Shown here: positions 16,862-24,749 of the stretch, piece after piece
Numbering within the stretch: position 1 is the first letter of the stretch
Layout of the letters: every line of letters begins with the position of its first letter
Origin: Kitasatospora gansuensis
Lineage (GTDB): Bacteria > Actinomycetota > Actinomycetes > Streptomycetales > Streptomycetaceae
DNA length: 64,000 nucleotides
Direction of reading: 5' to 3'
NCBI RefSeq assembly: GCF_014203705.1
Contig: NZ_JACHJR010000001.1
Span: 5,828,001-5,892,000, forward strand
Position numbers and translations under genes: made by a program
The notes under the pieces: generated by a model
Told to the model about the DNA's origin: nothing
The model's input: only the letters and a program-made list of their open reading frames with translations
Database searches by the model: none

Positions 16862-17296
16862 ATGGACGCCGTGGACCGACTGCTGCTGGCCGAACTCCAG
16901 GCTGATGCCAGGCTCTCCTACAACGAGCTCTCCCGCCGGGTCAGGCTCTCCTCGCCGGCGGTCGCCGAGCGGGTCCGGCGGCTGGAGGCGGACGGGGTGA
17001 TCAGCGGCTACCACGCCCATATCGACCTGGACCGGGCCGGGCTGAAGGTCACCGCCCTGGTGCAGATCCAGTGCTACGGGCCGCGCTGCGTGCTGCGCGA
17101 CCCCGAGGTGGCGGCCTGGCCCGAGGTGCTCCAGCTGCACCGGGTGACCGGCGGGGCCTGCTGCGCGCTGCTGGTGGCGGTGGCCGGGATGGCCGAGTTC
17201 GAGCGGCTGATCGACCGGCTGGCGGGCTACGGGCAGCCGTCCAGCTCGATGATCCTCTCCAGCCCGGTGCCCTGGCGCCCGGTCCAGCTGCCCTGA
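16862..17296 (+). CDS. Lrp/AsnC-family regulator
   Basis: 144 residues. The N-terminal winged HTH (VDRLLLAELQADARLSYNELSRRVRLSSPAVAERVRRLEADG region, residues 3-50) is followed by a RAM-like ligand domain. ATG 16862 is preceded by GGAAAGGA, which also forms part of the upstream inverted repeat. It is divergent from the tryptophan-dioxygenase/kynureninase operon, so regulation of tryptophan degradation is likely, as known for Lrp-type regulators such as KynR. The ligand is inferred. Confidence 0.9.
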   Translation: MDAVDRLLLAELQADARLSYNELSRRVRLSSPAVAERVRRLEADGVISGYHAHIDLDRAGLKVTALVQIQCYGPRCVLRDPEVAAWPEVLQLHRVTGGACCALLVAVAGMAEFERLIDRLAGYGQPSSSMILSSPVPWRPVQLP

Positions 17297-17303
17297 CGCC
17301 GGG

Positions 17304-17942
17304 TCAGTGCAGGCCCTGGGCGGAGAGCTCGCCGAGCCCCGCGATGAACAGCTCCACGCCCACCGCCGCGAGCAGCAGGCCGAGCAGCCGGGACATCACC
17401 TCCAGCACCGTCTGGTGGCTGTGCCGCAGCGGCCGGGAGAGCAGCAGGACGCAGACGCAGTTGATCGCCACCACCCCCACGTAGGCACTGGCCAACGTGG
17501 TCCGCCAGCCCCAGTCCTCCCGTTCCAGCGCTCCGACCATCAGCGCGGTCATCGCGAGCGGGCTGGCGATGTAGGGGAGCAGCAGTTCCCGGATGCCCTC
17601 CATCAGCGGGTTGGGAAACTGGCCGCCGTCCTCGGTGCTGCCGCCGAGGTGGATGCCGAGCACCAGCGCGACGGCGTAGATGAAGAAGATCACCCCGCCG
17701 GCCAGCTGGAGCGACCAGTCGTCGATGTGGAAGAACGTGGTGAGGAAGGCCGCCGAGTACTCCACCGCGACCCCGACCACGGCCGCCAGCCCGGTGGCCA
17801 CCAGGGTCAGCTGCACCAGCTCCCGGTGCGAGCGGGTCCGGGCCAGCTGCGCGAAGGCCAGCAGGACCTTGGGTGGTCCGACCACGGCGAACAGGGTGAC
17901 GAAGGTGCTGGTCAGGTCGAAGTCGTGCATGGCTCCCAGCAT
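17304..17942 (-). CDS. MarC-family integral membrane protein
   Basis: 212 residues with six predicted membrane helices. The first segment TFVTLFAVVGPPKVLLAFAQ and the second half with LLLPYIASPLAMTALMVG are typical of the MarC/YhcE family. The function of the family is unclear (not proven to export drugs). The start could be ATG 17942 or the ATG at 17930, which has a GGGAG very close. It is convergent with the Lrp gene, 7 bases apart. Confidence 0.82.
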   Translation of the reverse strand: MLGAMHDFDLTSTFVTLFAVVGPPKVLLAFAQLARTRSHRELVQLTLVATGLAAVVGVAVEYSAAFLTTFFHIDDWSLQLAGGVIFFIYAVALVLGIHLGGSTEDGGQFPNPLMEGIRELLLPYIASPLAMTALMVGALEREDWGWRTTLASAYVGVVAINCVCVLLLSRPLRHSHQTVLEVMSRLLGLLLAAVGVELFIAGLGELSAQGLH

Positions 17943-17943
17943 G

Positions 17944-17987
17944 CGTCAGCGGGGGCGCAGCCCCGTGGCGCCGCGCCCCCGCTGACG
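17944..17987. terminator. Hairpin after the ridA-type gene
   Basis: CGTCAGCGGGGGCGC at 17944-17958 pairs perfectly with 17973-17987 (15 bp, 14-base loop). It lies 5 bases past the stop of the RidA gene on the minus strand and before the MarC start. Confidence 0.75.
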
Positions 17988-17992
17988 ACGGT

Positions 17993-18391
17993 TCAGCCGA
18001 TCACGGCCTGGGCGTCGATCTCCACCAGCATCGCCTCGTGCGGCAACTCGACGAAGATCGTGGTCCGGCACGGCTTCACGCCGCCCTGCACGTGCTTGTC
18101 GATGAACTCGCCGTAGACCTCGTTCATCAGCCCGAAGTCCGCCCGCTTGGTCAGGTAGACCCGGAACATCACCACGTCCTCGACGGTGGCGCCGCCCGCC
18201 TCCAGCACCGCGCGGACGTTCTCCAGCGTGCGCAGGGTCTGCGCCTTCACGTCACCCGGGTAGAGGTACTCGGAGGTCTCCGGGTCCTGCGGCCCCTGGC
18301 CGGAGACCTGGAGGATCGGGCCCTTGCGGACCCCCTGGGAGAACACCCAGGCGGGCGCGGGGGCGCCGGTGGTACGGACTTCGGTCTTCAT
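17993..18391 (-). CDS. RidA/YjgF-family imine deaminase
   Basis: 132 residues of the Rid family, which hydrolyses reactive enamine/imine intermediates made by PLP-dependent dehydratases. Seen: GPILQVSGQGPQDPET, QTLRTLENVRAVLEAGG, VEDVVMFRVYLT, CRTTIFVELPH and MLVEIDAQAVIG. ATG 18391 overlaps the stop of the IclR gene (ATGA). It is the last gene of a minus-strand operon with a sugar kinase and an IclR regulator, divergent from a PLP-dependent deaminase. This context suggests it clears the imine released by that deaminase. Confidence 0.92.
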   Translation of the reverse strand: MKTEVRTTGAPAPAWVFSQGVRKGPILQVSGQGPQDPETSEYLYPGDVKAQTLRTLENVRAVLEAGGATVEDVVMFRVYLTKRADFGLMNEVYGEFIDKHVQGGVKPCRTTIFVELPHEAMLVEIDAQAVIG

Positions 18392-19155
18392 GCTTCCCGT
18401 CCTAGGGGGGTTGGGGTCCAGCCGCAGTCGGCGGAGATCGCGGCGGTGGCGGCCCGGAGCCGCGGCAGCAGCGCCAGCACCTGTTCGTACGGCAGCAACA
18501 TGTCCGGCACCGACACCGAGACGGCGGCGACCACCCGCCCGGAGGCGTCCCGGACCGGTGCGGCCACGCAGTTGATGAACGACTCGTGCTCGGCGTGGTC
18601 CCGCGCCCACCCCTGCGCCGCCACGGTGTCCAGCTCGGCCAGCAGCGCGGCCGGGGTGGTCAGGGTGTGCGCGGTGTACGGGGTGTACTCCAGCCCCTCG
18701 GCGATCTGCCGGCGTTCGGACACCGGCAGGTCGGCGAGGAGCACCTTGGCCACCGCCGCGCAGTGCAGGGCGGCCCGCAGGCCGATCCGGGAGTACATCC
18801 TGACGGGGTGTCGGGAGTCGTACTTGTCGATGTAGACCACCTCGCCGCCCTCGTACGCCGCCAGGTGCACGGTCTGGCCGGTGGCCGCGTTCAGCTCGCG
18901 CAGGTGCGGGGCGGCGACGGTGCGGATGCCGCGCTGCTCCAGCGCCTGCCCGGCCAGCGCGAACAGCTGCGGCCCGAGCCGGTAGCGGTGGGCGGCGTCC
19001 CGCTGGACGATCCGCTCCTCCTCCATCGGGCGGAGCAGTCGCAGTGCGGTGCTCTTGTGCACGTCCAGCACGCCCGCCAGCTGCTCCAGACTGCGCTCGC
19101 CCTCGCCGAGTTCGGCCAGCAGGCGCATCGCGCGGGCGACGGTGGAGCTGCTCAT
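18388..19155 (-). CDS. IclR-family transcriptional regulator
   Basis: 255 residues. The winged HTH is at about 2-60 (SSSTVARAMRLLAELGEG, HKSTALRLLRPME). The effector domain has GQTVHLAAYEGGEVVYIDKYDS, LHCAAVAKVLLADLP, INCVAAPVRDASGRVVAAVSVS. This resembles regulators of 2-keto-3-deoxygluconate use (KdgR type). It overlaps the kinase stop and the RidA start by 4 bases each. A perfect palindrome in the divergent promoter region at 20259-20277 fits an IclR site (TTGCAC...GTGCAA), so it probably controls both arms of the locus. Confidence 0.92.
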   Translation of the reverse strand: MSSSTVARAMRLLAELGEGERSLEQLAGVLDVHKSTALRLLRPMEEERIVQRDAAHRYRLGPQLFALAGQALEQRGIRTVAAPHLRELNAATGQTVHLAAYEGGEVVYIDKYDSRHPVRMYSRIGLRAALHCAAVAKVLLADLPVSERRQIAEGLEYTPYTAHTLTTPAALLAELDTVAAQGWARDHAEHESFINCVAAPVRDASGRVVAAVSVSVPDMLLPYEQVLALLPRLRAATAAISADCGWTPTPLGREA

Positions 19156-20177
19156 CCGAGCGCCGTTCGGAAGCCGTCCTGATCGACCTCGGTGGCGGCC
19201 CAGCCGGCCTCGTCGGCGGCCAGCAGGGCGTCGATCACGGCGGTGGGCGGCAGCACGCCCAGGTCGCCCCGGACGGTGAGCGCGGCGGCGGCGGACAGGT
19301 GGCCGAGCCGCAGCCGCTGACGCTCCGGCAGCTCCCGCAGGGTGCCCGCGTGGTAGCCCGCCGCGAACGCGTCGCCCGCGCCGGTCGGCTCCACCACCGA
19401 GACCCGCAGGGCGGGTTCGGCGAGGGTCGAGCCGTCCGGGGCGATCGAGGTGGAGCGGTGCGCGTCGTCCTTGAGCACGATCACGCCGGGGCGGGGGAGC
19501 AGCTTGCGCAGCCCGGCCGGGTCGTCGGTGCCGAGCACCTCGCGGGCCTCGTCGGCGCCGAGCAGCACGATGGTGGCGGCGTTCATCAGGAACCGCAGCG
19601 CCTGCCGGTCCCGCCCGGCCCAGAGCGCGGGGCGCCAGTTCAGGTCGAAGCTGACGGTCTTTCCGGGCGCGCCGAGCAGGGTACGCACCAGGCGGTGGCA
19701 GCTGTCCGAGAGCGCCGGGGTGATGCCGGTCAGGTGGATCAGTGGCGCGGCGGCCAGCAGCGGGGCGGCGGCGGGCTCGGCCAGCAGCTCGGGGCCCATC
19801 GCGGAGGCGGCCGAACCGCGCCGGTAGTAGTGCAGCCGGCTGCGCCCGGCGCCCAGGTCGTACGGGTGGTCCAGGCCCGCGCCGGTCTCCTTGACGTACA
19901 GGCCGGTCGGCCGGGCCGGGTCGGCGGTGACGGCGGAGGTGTCCACCCCGTGCGCGGCGATCCGCTCCACCAGGTGGCGCCCGAAGCCGTCGGCGCCGAC
20001 CCGGCTGACCCAGGCGGCGGGCACGCCGAGCGCGGTCAGCCCGCAGGCGACGTTGGACTCGGCGCCGCCGAAGCTGCGGCGGAAGCCGTCGGCGTGCTCC
20101 AGCGGGCCCGGGTTCTCGGGGATCAGCACGGTCATCGACTCGCCGAGGCAGACGGCGGGCGCGGGCGGGAGTGTCAC
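19152..20177 (-). CDS. PfkB-family sugar kinase, probably 2-keto-3-deoxygluconate kinase
   Basis: 341 residues of the ribokinase/PfkB family. Seen: FGGAESNVACGLTALG at the N-terminus, VGADGFGRHL, SFDLNWRPALW, and the ATP/anion-hole signature EPTGAGDAFAAGYHAG with the catalytic Asp. The DLNWR motif is typical of KDG kinases. GTG 20177 is preceded by GAGAGG at 6 bases. It is first in the operon kinase-IclR-RidA. With the KDPG aldolase on the other arm it completes KDG to pyruvate and glyceraldehyde 3-phosphate. Confidence 0.88.
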   Translation of the reverse strand: MTLPPAPAVCLGESMTVLIPENPGPLEHADGFRRSFGGAESNVACGLTALGVPAAWVSRVGADGFGRHLVERIAAHGVDTSAVTADPARPTGLYVKETGAGLDHPYDLGAGRSRLHYYRRGSAASAMGPELLAEPAAAPLLAAAPLIHLTGITPALSDSCHRLVRTLLGAPGKTVSFDLNWRPALWAGRDRQALRFLMNAATIVLLGADEAREVLGTDDPAGLRKLLPRPGVIVLKDDAHRSTSIAPDGSTLAEPALRVSVVEPTGAGDAFAAGYHAGTLRELPERQRLRLGHLSAAAALTVRGDLGVLPPTAVIDALLAADEAGWAATEVDQDGFRTALG

Positions 20178-20203
20178 GCGGGGCCTCTCGATCGGCGGGT
20201 CCG

Positions 20204-20231
20204 TTGACCAGTGGTCTGGACCTGATGTTAG
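20204..20231 (+). promoter_or_regulatory. Promoter of the deaminase operon with a TGGTCYRGACC (dre-like) box
   Basis: A -35-like TTGACC at 20204-20209 and a -10-like TGTTAG at 20226-20231 are 16 bases apart. Between them is TGGTCTGGACCT at 20212-20223, close to the DasR-responsive consensus (TGGTCTAGACCA) and to the boxes before the chitinase gene at 29322 and 29374. A repressor bound there would block RNA polymerase. The link to DasR is inferred. Confidence 0.5.
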
Positions 20232-20250
20232 ATCAGGCTCGGCAGATATC

Positions 20251-20277
20251 GCAACGACCGTTGCACATAGTGCAACG
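20251..20277. promoter_or_regulatory. Overlapping palindromes, likely IclR operator
   Basis: CGTTGCAC-ATA-GTGCAACG at 20259-20277 is a perfect inverted repeat (8-bp arms). A second one, GCAACG-AC-CGTTGC at 20251-20264, shares its left arm. IclR-type regulators bind TTGCA/TGCAA palindromes. The site lies between the divergent kinase and deaminase genes and ends 15 bases before GTG 20293. Confidence 0.7.
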
Positions 20278-20292
20278 AGGGAACGGTGGGCC

Positions 20293-21552
20293 GTGGTGGA
20301 GCTGATGGACCGTGGACGACTGGCGGAGCTGGCGGACGAGCGGCTGGACTGGCGCTTCAAGGCCGTCCCGGCCGGGGCCTGGGGCCTGACCGTCGCCGAG
20401 TACCTGGCCGGGGCGCCGACCCTGGACGACCTCGGCACCCCGCTGGTGACCCTGGACGCGGGTGCGCTCGACCACAACCTCGCCACCATGGCGGCGTACT
20501 GCGCCAAGGGCGAGGTCGGCCTCGCCCCGCACGGCAAGACCACCATGGCCCCGGTGCTGTGGCAGCGTCAGCTGGACGCCGGGGCGGACGCCATCACGCT
20601 GGCCAACCTCCCGCAGGTCCGGGTCGGCCGGGCCTTCGGCCTGCGCCGGATCCACCTGGCCAACGCGCTGCTCGACCCGGCCGGGCTGCGTTGGCTGGCC
20701 GGTGAGCTGGCCGCCGACCCGGAGTTCCGGTTCGCCTGCTGGGTCGACTCGGTGCGCTCGGTCGAGCTGATGGCCGAGGCCCTGCGCGGCGCCCCCGCCC
20801 CGGTCGACGTCTGCGTCGAGCTCGGCGCCCCCGGCGGCCGGACGGGCTGCCGCACGGTGGATGAGGCGGTCGAGGTGGCCCGCGCGGTGGCCGCCGCCGG
20901 CGAACTGCGACTGGTCGGCGTGAGCGGCTACGAAGGCGCGCTGGCCCACGACGCGAGCGCCGGATCGCTCGGCACCGTGGCCGGCTATCTGCGCGAACTC
21001 GGCCGCCTCTACCGCCTGTTGGACGACCTCTTCGACCCGACCGCCGAGCAGATCTGGCTCACCGCCGGCGGCAGCGCCTACTTCGACACCGTGCTCGAGG
21101 AGCTGGGCGCCGTGGTCGAGGGCCGGGGGCGGCTGGTGCTCCGCTCCGGCGCCTACCTCGCGCATGACGACGGCTTCTACCGGGGCATCTCGCCGCTGGC
21201 CCGGGCCGGCGGCGCGGGCTTCAGGTCGGCCCTGCACGGCTGGCTGCGGGTGGTCTCCCGGCCGGAACCCGGGCTCGCCCTGCTGGACGGCGGCAAGCGC
21301 GACCTGTCCTTCGACGAGGGCCTGCCGGAGCCGCAACTCGTCCGTGGGCGCGGCCCGTTGGGGGGCAGGATCACCGCGCTGAACGACCAGCACGCCTTCC
21401 TCCGGGACGCCGAGGTCCAGGTCGGCGAGGTGGTCCGGGTCGGCCTCTCACACCCGTGCACGGTCTTCGACAAGTGGTCGCTGCTCCCGGTGCTCGACTC
21501 CGCCGACGCCGAACTCCCGCGCGTGGTGGACCTGGTGCGGACGTACTTCTGA
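20293..21552 (+). CDS. Fold-type III PLP deaminase / D-threonine-aldolase-like enzyme
   Basis: 419 residues from GTG 20293 (GAGGGA 10 bases upstream; GTG 20296 and ATG 20305 are alternatives). The alanine-racemase-like barrel has DLGTPLVTLDAGALDHNL and the PLP Lys in APHGKTTMAPVLW. The C-terminal domain has LSHPCTVFDKW, where His-x-Cys matches the metal site of D-serine dehydratases. It belongs to the amino-acid deaminase / D-serine dehydratase-like group. A related Pseudomonas enzyme deaminates D-glucosaminate to 2-keto-3-deoxygluconate. The neighbouring D-aminoacylase, KDG kinase-like and KDPG aldolase genes make that, or a similar amino sugar acid, the likely substrate here. The TGATG junction couples it to the next gene. 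Confidence 0.82.
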   Translation: MVELMDRGRLAELADERLDWRFKAVPAGAWGLTVAEYLAGAPTLDDLGTPLVTLDAGALDHNLATMAAYCAKGEVGLAPHGKTTMAPVLWQRQLDAGADAITLANLPQVRVGRAFGLRRIHLANALLDPAGLRWLAGELAADPEFRFACWVDSVRSVELMAEALRGAPAPVDVCVELGAPGGRTGCRTVDEAVEVARAVAAAGELRLVGVSGYEGALAHDASAGSLGTVAGYLRELGRLYRLLDDLFDPTAEQIWLTAGGSAYFDTVLEELGAVVEGRGRLVLRSGAYLAHDDGFYRGISPLARAGGAGFRSALHGWLRVVSRPEPGLALLDGGKRDLSFDEGLPEPQLVRGRGPLGGRITALNDQHAFLRDAEVQVGEVVRVGLSHPCTVFDKWSLLPVLDSADAELPRVVDLVRTYF

Positions 21553-23150
21553 TGGCGGCCGACCTGCTGATCAAGGGCGCCTGGGTGATCGACGGCACCG
21601 GGGCGCCCCGCCGCCGGGCCGACATCGCGGTGGAGGACGGCGTGATCGTCTCCGACGCCGCCACCGCCGCCCGGGTGATCGACGCCGAAGGACTGGTGCT
21701 GGCCCCCGGGTTCATCGACATGCACGCCCACTCCGACCTGGCCGTGCTCACCGAGCCCGACCACCTGGCCAAGCTCAGCCAGGGCGTCACCTGCGAGGTG
21801 CTCGGCCAGGACGGCCTCTCCTACGCCCCGGTGGACGACCGGTCGCTGGCCGCGCTGCGCCGCCAACTCGCGGGCTGGAACGGCGATCCGGCCGGCTTCG
21901 ACTGGAACTGGCGGACCGTCGGCGAGTACCTGGACCGGCTGGACCGCTCCCAGCTCGCCGCCAACGCCTGCTACCTGGTCCCGCACGGCACCCTGCGCGC
22001 CCTGGTGGTCGGCTGGGACGACCGCCCGGCGACCGCACAACAGCTCGACCGGATGCGGGAGTTGCTCTGCCAGAGCCTCGCCGAGGGCGCGGTCGGGATG
22101 TCCACCGGACTGACCTACACCCCCGGCATGTACGCCGACTCCGCCGAACTGGCCGCGCTCTGCGAGGTGGTGGCCGCCCGCGGCGGCTACCACTGCCCGC
22201 ACACCCGCTCGTACGGGGCGGGCGCGCTGGAGGCGTACGCGGAGGTGATCGAGCTGTCCAGGCGGACCGGCTGCGCGCTCCATCTCACCCACGCCACCAT
22301 GAACTTCGGGGTGAACGAAGGCCGGGCGGGCGAGTTCCTGGCCCTGGTCGACGACGCGCTGGCGGCGGGCGTCGACGTGACCCTGGACAGCTACCCCTAC
22401 CTCCCCGGCTCCACCACGCTGGCCGCCCTGCTGCCGTCCTGGGCCACCGAGGGCGGCCCGGCCGCCACGCTGGCCCGGCTGCTGGAGTCCCCCGCCCGGG
22501 AGGCGATCCGGGTCGCGGTGGAGGAGACCGGCAGCGACGGCTGCCACGGCGTGGTCGCCGACTGGCGGACGGTGCAGATCTCCGGCGTACGCAACCCCCA
22601 ACTGGCTGACACCGTCGGCCTGACGGTGCAGCAGATCGCCGACCGCTGGGGGAGCACCGGCACCGCCGCCTTCCTGGAGCTGCTGGTCCGCGACGAACTG
22701 GGTACCGGCATCCTCCAGCACGTCGGCCACGAGCAGAACGTCCGGGAGATCATGCGCCATCCCGCACACTGCGTGGGCAGCGACGGCCTGCTGGTCGGCG
22801 CCCGCCCGCACCCCCGGGCCTGGGGCACCTTTCCACGCTATCTCGGGCACTACGCCCGGGAGTTGGGCGTGCTGACGCTGGAGCAGACGGTGGCCCGGAT
22901 GACCGGCCGCCCGGCCCGGCGGCTCGGCCTGACCCGGCGCGGACTGGTCCGGGACGGCTACGCGGCCGACCTGGTGCTGTTCGACCCGGCGACGGTGCGG
23001 GACACCGCGAGCTTCGACCAGCCCCGGCAGCAGGCCGAGGGCATCCCCTGGGTCTGGGTCGGCGGGGTCGGCGTGATCGAGGACGGCAAGGCGACCGGCG
23101 CCCGCCCAGGACGGGCGCTGCGCCGGCAGGCGGACGGAGGAGTACGTTGA
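21552..23150 (+). CDS. N-acyl-D-amino-acid deacylase family amidohydrolase
   Basis: 532 residues, D-aminoacylase/dihydroorotase-like amidohydrolase. Seen: LLIKGAWVIDGTGAPRRRADIAVEDG, the metal motif GFIDMHAHSDL, GMSTGLTYTPGMYAD, HTRSYGAGALEA, HLTHATMNFG, VTLDSYPYLPGSTTL, and CVGSDGLLVG with the final Asp, then AADLVLFDP. ATG 21552 overlaps the deaminase stop (TGATG), and its own end overlaps the aldolase start. In this operon it could remove the acetyl group from an N-acetylated amino sugar acid to feed the deaminase. Its classical substrates are N-acyl-D-amino acids, so that is an inference from context. Confidence 0.88.
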   Translation: MAADLLIKGAWVIDGTGAPRRRADIAVEDGVIVSDAATAARVIDAEGLVLAPGFIDMHAHSDLAVLTEPDHLAKLSQGVTCEVLGQDGLSYAPVDDRSLAALRRQLAGWNGDPAGFDWNWRTVGEYLDRLDRSQLAANACYLVPHGTLRALVVGWDDRPATAQQLDRMRELLCQSLAEGAVGMSTGLTYTPGMYADSAELAALCEVVAARGGYHCPHTRSYGAGALEAYAEVIELSRRTGCALHLTHATMNFGVNEGRAGEFLALVDDALAAGVDVTLDSYPYLPGSTTLAALLPSWATEGGPAATLARLLESPAREAIRVAVEETGSDGCHGVVADWRTVQISGVRNPQLADTVGLTVQQIADRWGSTGTAAFLELLVRDELGTGILQHVGHEQNVREIMRHPAHCVGSDGLLVGARPHPRAWGTFPRYLGHYARELGVLTLEQTVARMTGRPARRLGLTRRGLVRDGYAADLVLFDPATVRDTASFDQPRQQAEGIPWVWVGGVGVIEDGKATGARPGRALRRQADGGVR

Positions 23151-23773
23151 GCAGCGGTCTCGAAGGGTTGGCACAGGACCGGGTGATCGCGGTGGTCCGC
23201 GCCCCGGTGATCCCCGACGCGGCGGAGCTGTGCGCCGCGCTGGTGGCCGGCGGCATCCGGTGGATCGAGTTCACCTGGACCACCCCCGGCGTGGAGGAGC
23301 ACCTGCGGCGGGCCGCCGAGGTGGCGGACCGGCTCGGCTGCCGGGTCGGCGTCGGCACCGTACTGACCGCCGAGCAGGCGCGGCGCGGGGTCGCGGCGGG
23401 AGCGCAGTACCTGGTCACCCCCGGCGTACGGCCCGGCCTGGCCGAGGCGGCGGCCGGGGTGCCGGTGGTGATGGGCGCCCTGACGCCCAGTGAGGTGGCC
23501 ACCGCCGTGGACCTCGGGGCGGCGGCCGTGAAGATCTTCCCGGCCCGGGCCTTCGGGGCGTCCTACTTCCGCGACCTGCGCGGCCCGTACCCGCTGGTGC
23601 CGCTGGTCGCCTCCGGCGGCGTCAACGCGGGCAACGCCGCCGAGTTCCTGGCGGCGGGCGCGCTGGCGGTCTGCGCCGGGAGCGAGGTGGTGGCCCCGGC
23701 GGTGGTCGCGGCGGGCGGCTGGAGCGGGGTCGAGCTGCGGGCCCGGGAGTTCGTCGCCGCTGTCGCGAGGTGA
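23147..23773 (+). CDS. eda: 2-dehydro-3-deoxy-6-phosphogluconate aldolase
   Basis: 208 residues of the KDPG/KHG aldolase family, cleaving KDPG to pyruvate and glyceraldehyde 3-phosphate. The catalytic Glu is in RWIEFTWTTPG and the Schiff-base Lys in AAVKIFPARAFG; GVGTVLTAEQA and VASGGVNAGNAAEFLAAGA are also typical. It starts with TTG 23147 after a strong GGAGGAG at 23136-23142 and overlaps the deacylase stop. It is the last gene of the plus-strand arm. A complete Entner-Doudoroff branch is not seen here, so it probably serves this amino-sugar-acid route. Confidence 0.93.
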   Translation: MSSGLEGLAQDRVIAVVRAPVIPDAAELCAALVAGGIRWIEFTWTTPGVEEHLRRAAEVADRLGCRVGVGTVLTAEQARRGVAAGAQYLVTPGVRPGLAEAAAGVPVVMGALTPSEVATAVDLGAAAVKIFPARAFGASYFRDLRGPYPLVPLVASGGVNAGNAAEFLAAGALAVCAGSEVVAPAVVAAGGWSGVELRAREFVAAVAR

Positions 23774-23776
23774 CCG

Positions 23777-24070
23777 CTACCGCAGGGTGACGGTGACCCC
23801 GCCCTCGCGGAGCACCTCCAGCAGCGCGTCGAAGTACCGCTGCTCGCTCCCGGGCAGGCGCCGGGTGAGTGCCGCCCGGGCCTGCCCGGCGTCGTGCCAG
23901 ACCAGGCCGAACGGCGCCTCGGGGCCGTAGCCGCCGCGCAGGCAGTCGGCCAGCGCGTCCAGGTTGCGGCCGTAGTAGCCGTCCGGGGCGTCCAGCGCGT
24001 CGGCCAGCGCGGTGTAGAAGGACGGCTCGTCGGTGATCTCGGCGCCGCGCAGGTGGTAGGTGGTCGGCAT
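23777..24070 (-). CDS. Barstar-family protein
   Basis: 97 residues, close to barstar length (about 90). The motif YYGRNLDALADCLRGGYG and the closing LREGGVTVTLR match the barstar (RNase inhibitor) fold. The start is ATG 24070; the frame is open further upstream but that is a shadow of the DoxX gene. It ends 3 bases from the convergent aldolase gene. No barnase-like RNase gene is nearby, so it may be an orphan immunity protein against a secreted or foreign RNase, or have another role. Confidence 0.85.
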   Translation of the reverse strand: MPTTYHLRGAEITDEPSFYTALADALDAPDGYYGRNLDALADCLRGGYGPEAPFGLVWHDAGQARAALTRRLPGSEQRYFDALLEVLREGGVTVTLR

Positions 24071-24170
24071 CGGGCTACCTTCGCTCGGATGGCGCGCCCG
24101 GGGTGAGGGCGTACCGGGTCTGGGGTGGGATGGGGAGGCCGGTGTTTCTCCCGAGAGCTGAGGCCCCATC

Positions 24171-24728
24171 ATGACCTGTTGGAACCGTAAGGACCTAGGC
24201 CTGCTCGCACTGCGCGCGGCGGTCGGCGGCGTCCTGGTGGCGCACGGCACGCAGAAGCTGTTCGGCTGGTTCGGCGGCGGCGGTCTGGAGGGCACCGCCG
24301 GCGCGATGGAGCACATGGGCTTCGAACCGGGCCGGCAGAGCGCGATCGCCGCCGGGCTGGGGGAGACCGGCGGCGGCGCCCTGCTGCTGGCCGGCCTGGC
24401 CACCCCGGCGGCCGGCTCGATCGTCGCGGGCACCATGGCCGGAGCCATCTCGGTGCACGCCCCGGGCGGCTTCTTCGCCACCGCCGGCGGCTACGAGTAC
24501 CCCGCCGTGCTCGGCACCTGCGGCCTGGCCCTCGGCGTGGCCGGCGCCGGCCGCTACTCCCTCGACCACCTGGTCGGCCACCGCTTCGACGGCGCGGCCC
24601 TCGGCCTGCTCGCCTTCGTCGCCAGCGCCCTCGGCGCCGCCGCCGTGGTGACCCGCCGTCAGGACGTGGTCCGCCGCCGCGAGGCCAGGGCCGCCGACGA
24701 GGAGGCGGGCATCGGCGGGCTGGCCTGA
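24171..24728 (+). CDS. DoxX-family membrane protein
   Basis: 185 residues with four membrane helices. Seen: LLALRAAVGGVLVAHGTQKLFGWFGGGGLEGTAG, the typical opening of DoxX proteins, then GFEPGRQSAIAAGLGETGGGALLLAGL. The tail is charged (RRREARAADEE). Members are thought to take part in redox or thiol metabolism in the membrane. Divergent from the barstar gene. Confidence 0.88.
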   Translation: MTCWNRKDLGLLALRAAVGGVLVAHGTQKLFGWFGGGGLEGTAGAMEHMGFEPGRQSAIAAGLGETGGGALLLAGLATPAAGSIVAGTMAGAISVHAPGGFFATAGGYEYPAVLGTCGLALGVAGAGRYSLDHLVGHRFDGAALGLLAFVASALGAAAVVTRRQDVVRRREARAADEEAGIGGLA

Positions 24729-24749
24729 CGGCCGGTCAGCCGGGCAGCG

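Noticed and set aside
15878..17140. Open frame upstream of kynureninase
   Set aside because: It is antisense or out of frame to the dioxygenase and Lrp genes, Arg/Pro-rich, and has no domain; GTG 15877 is the conserved start.
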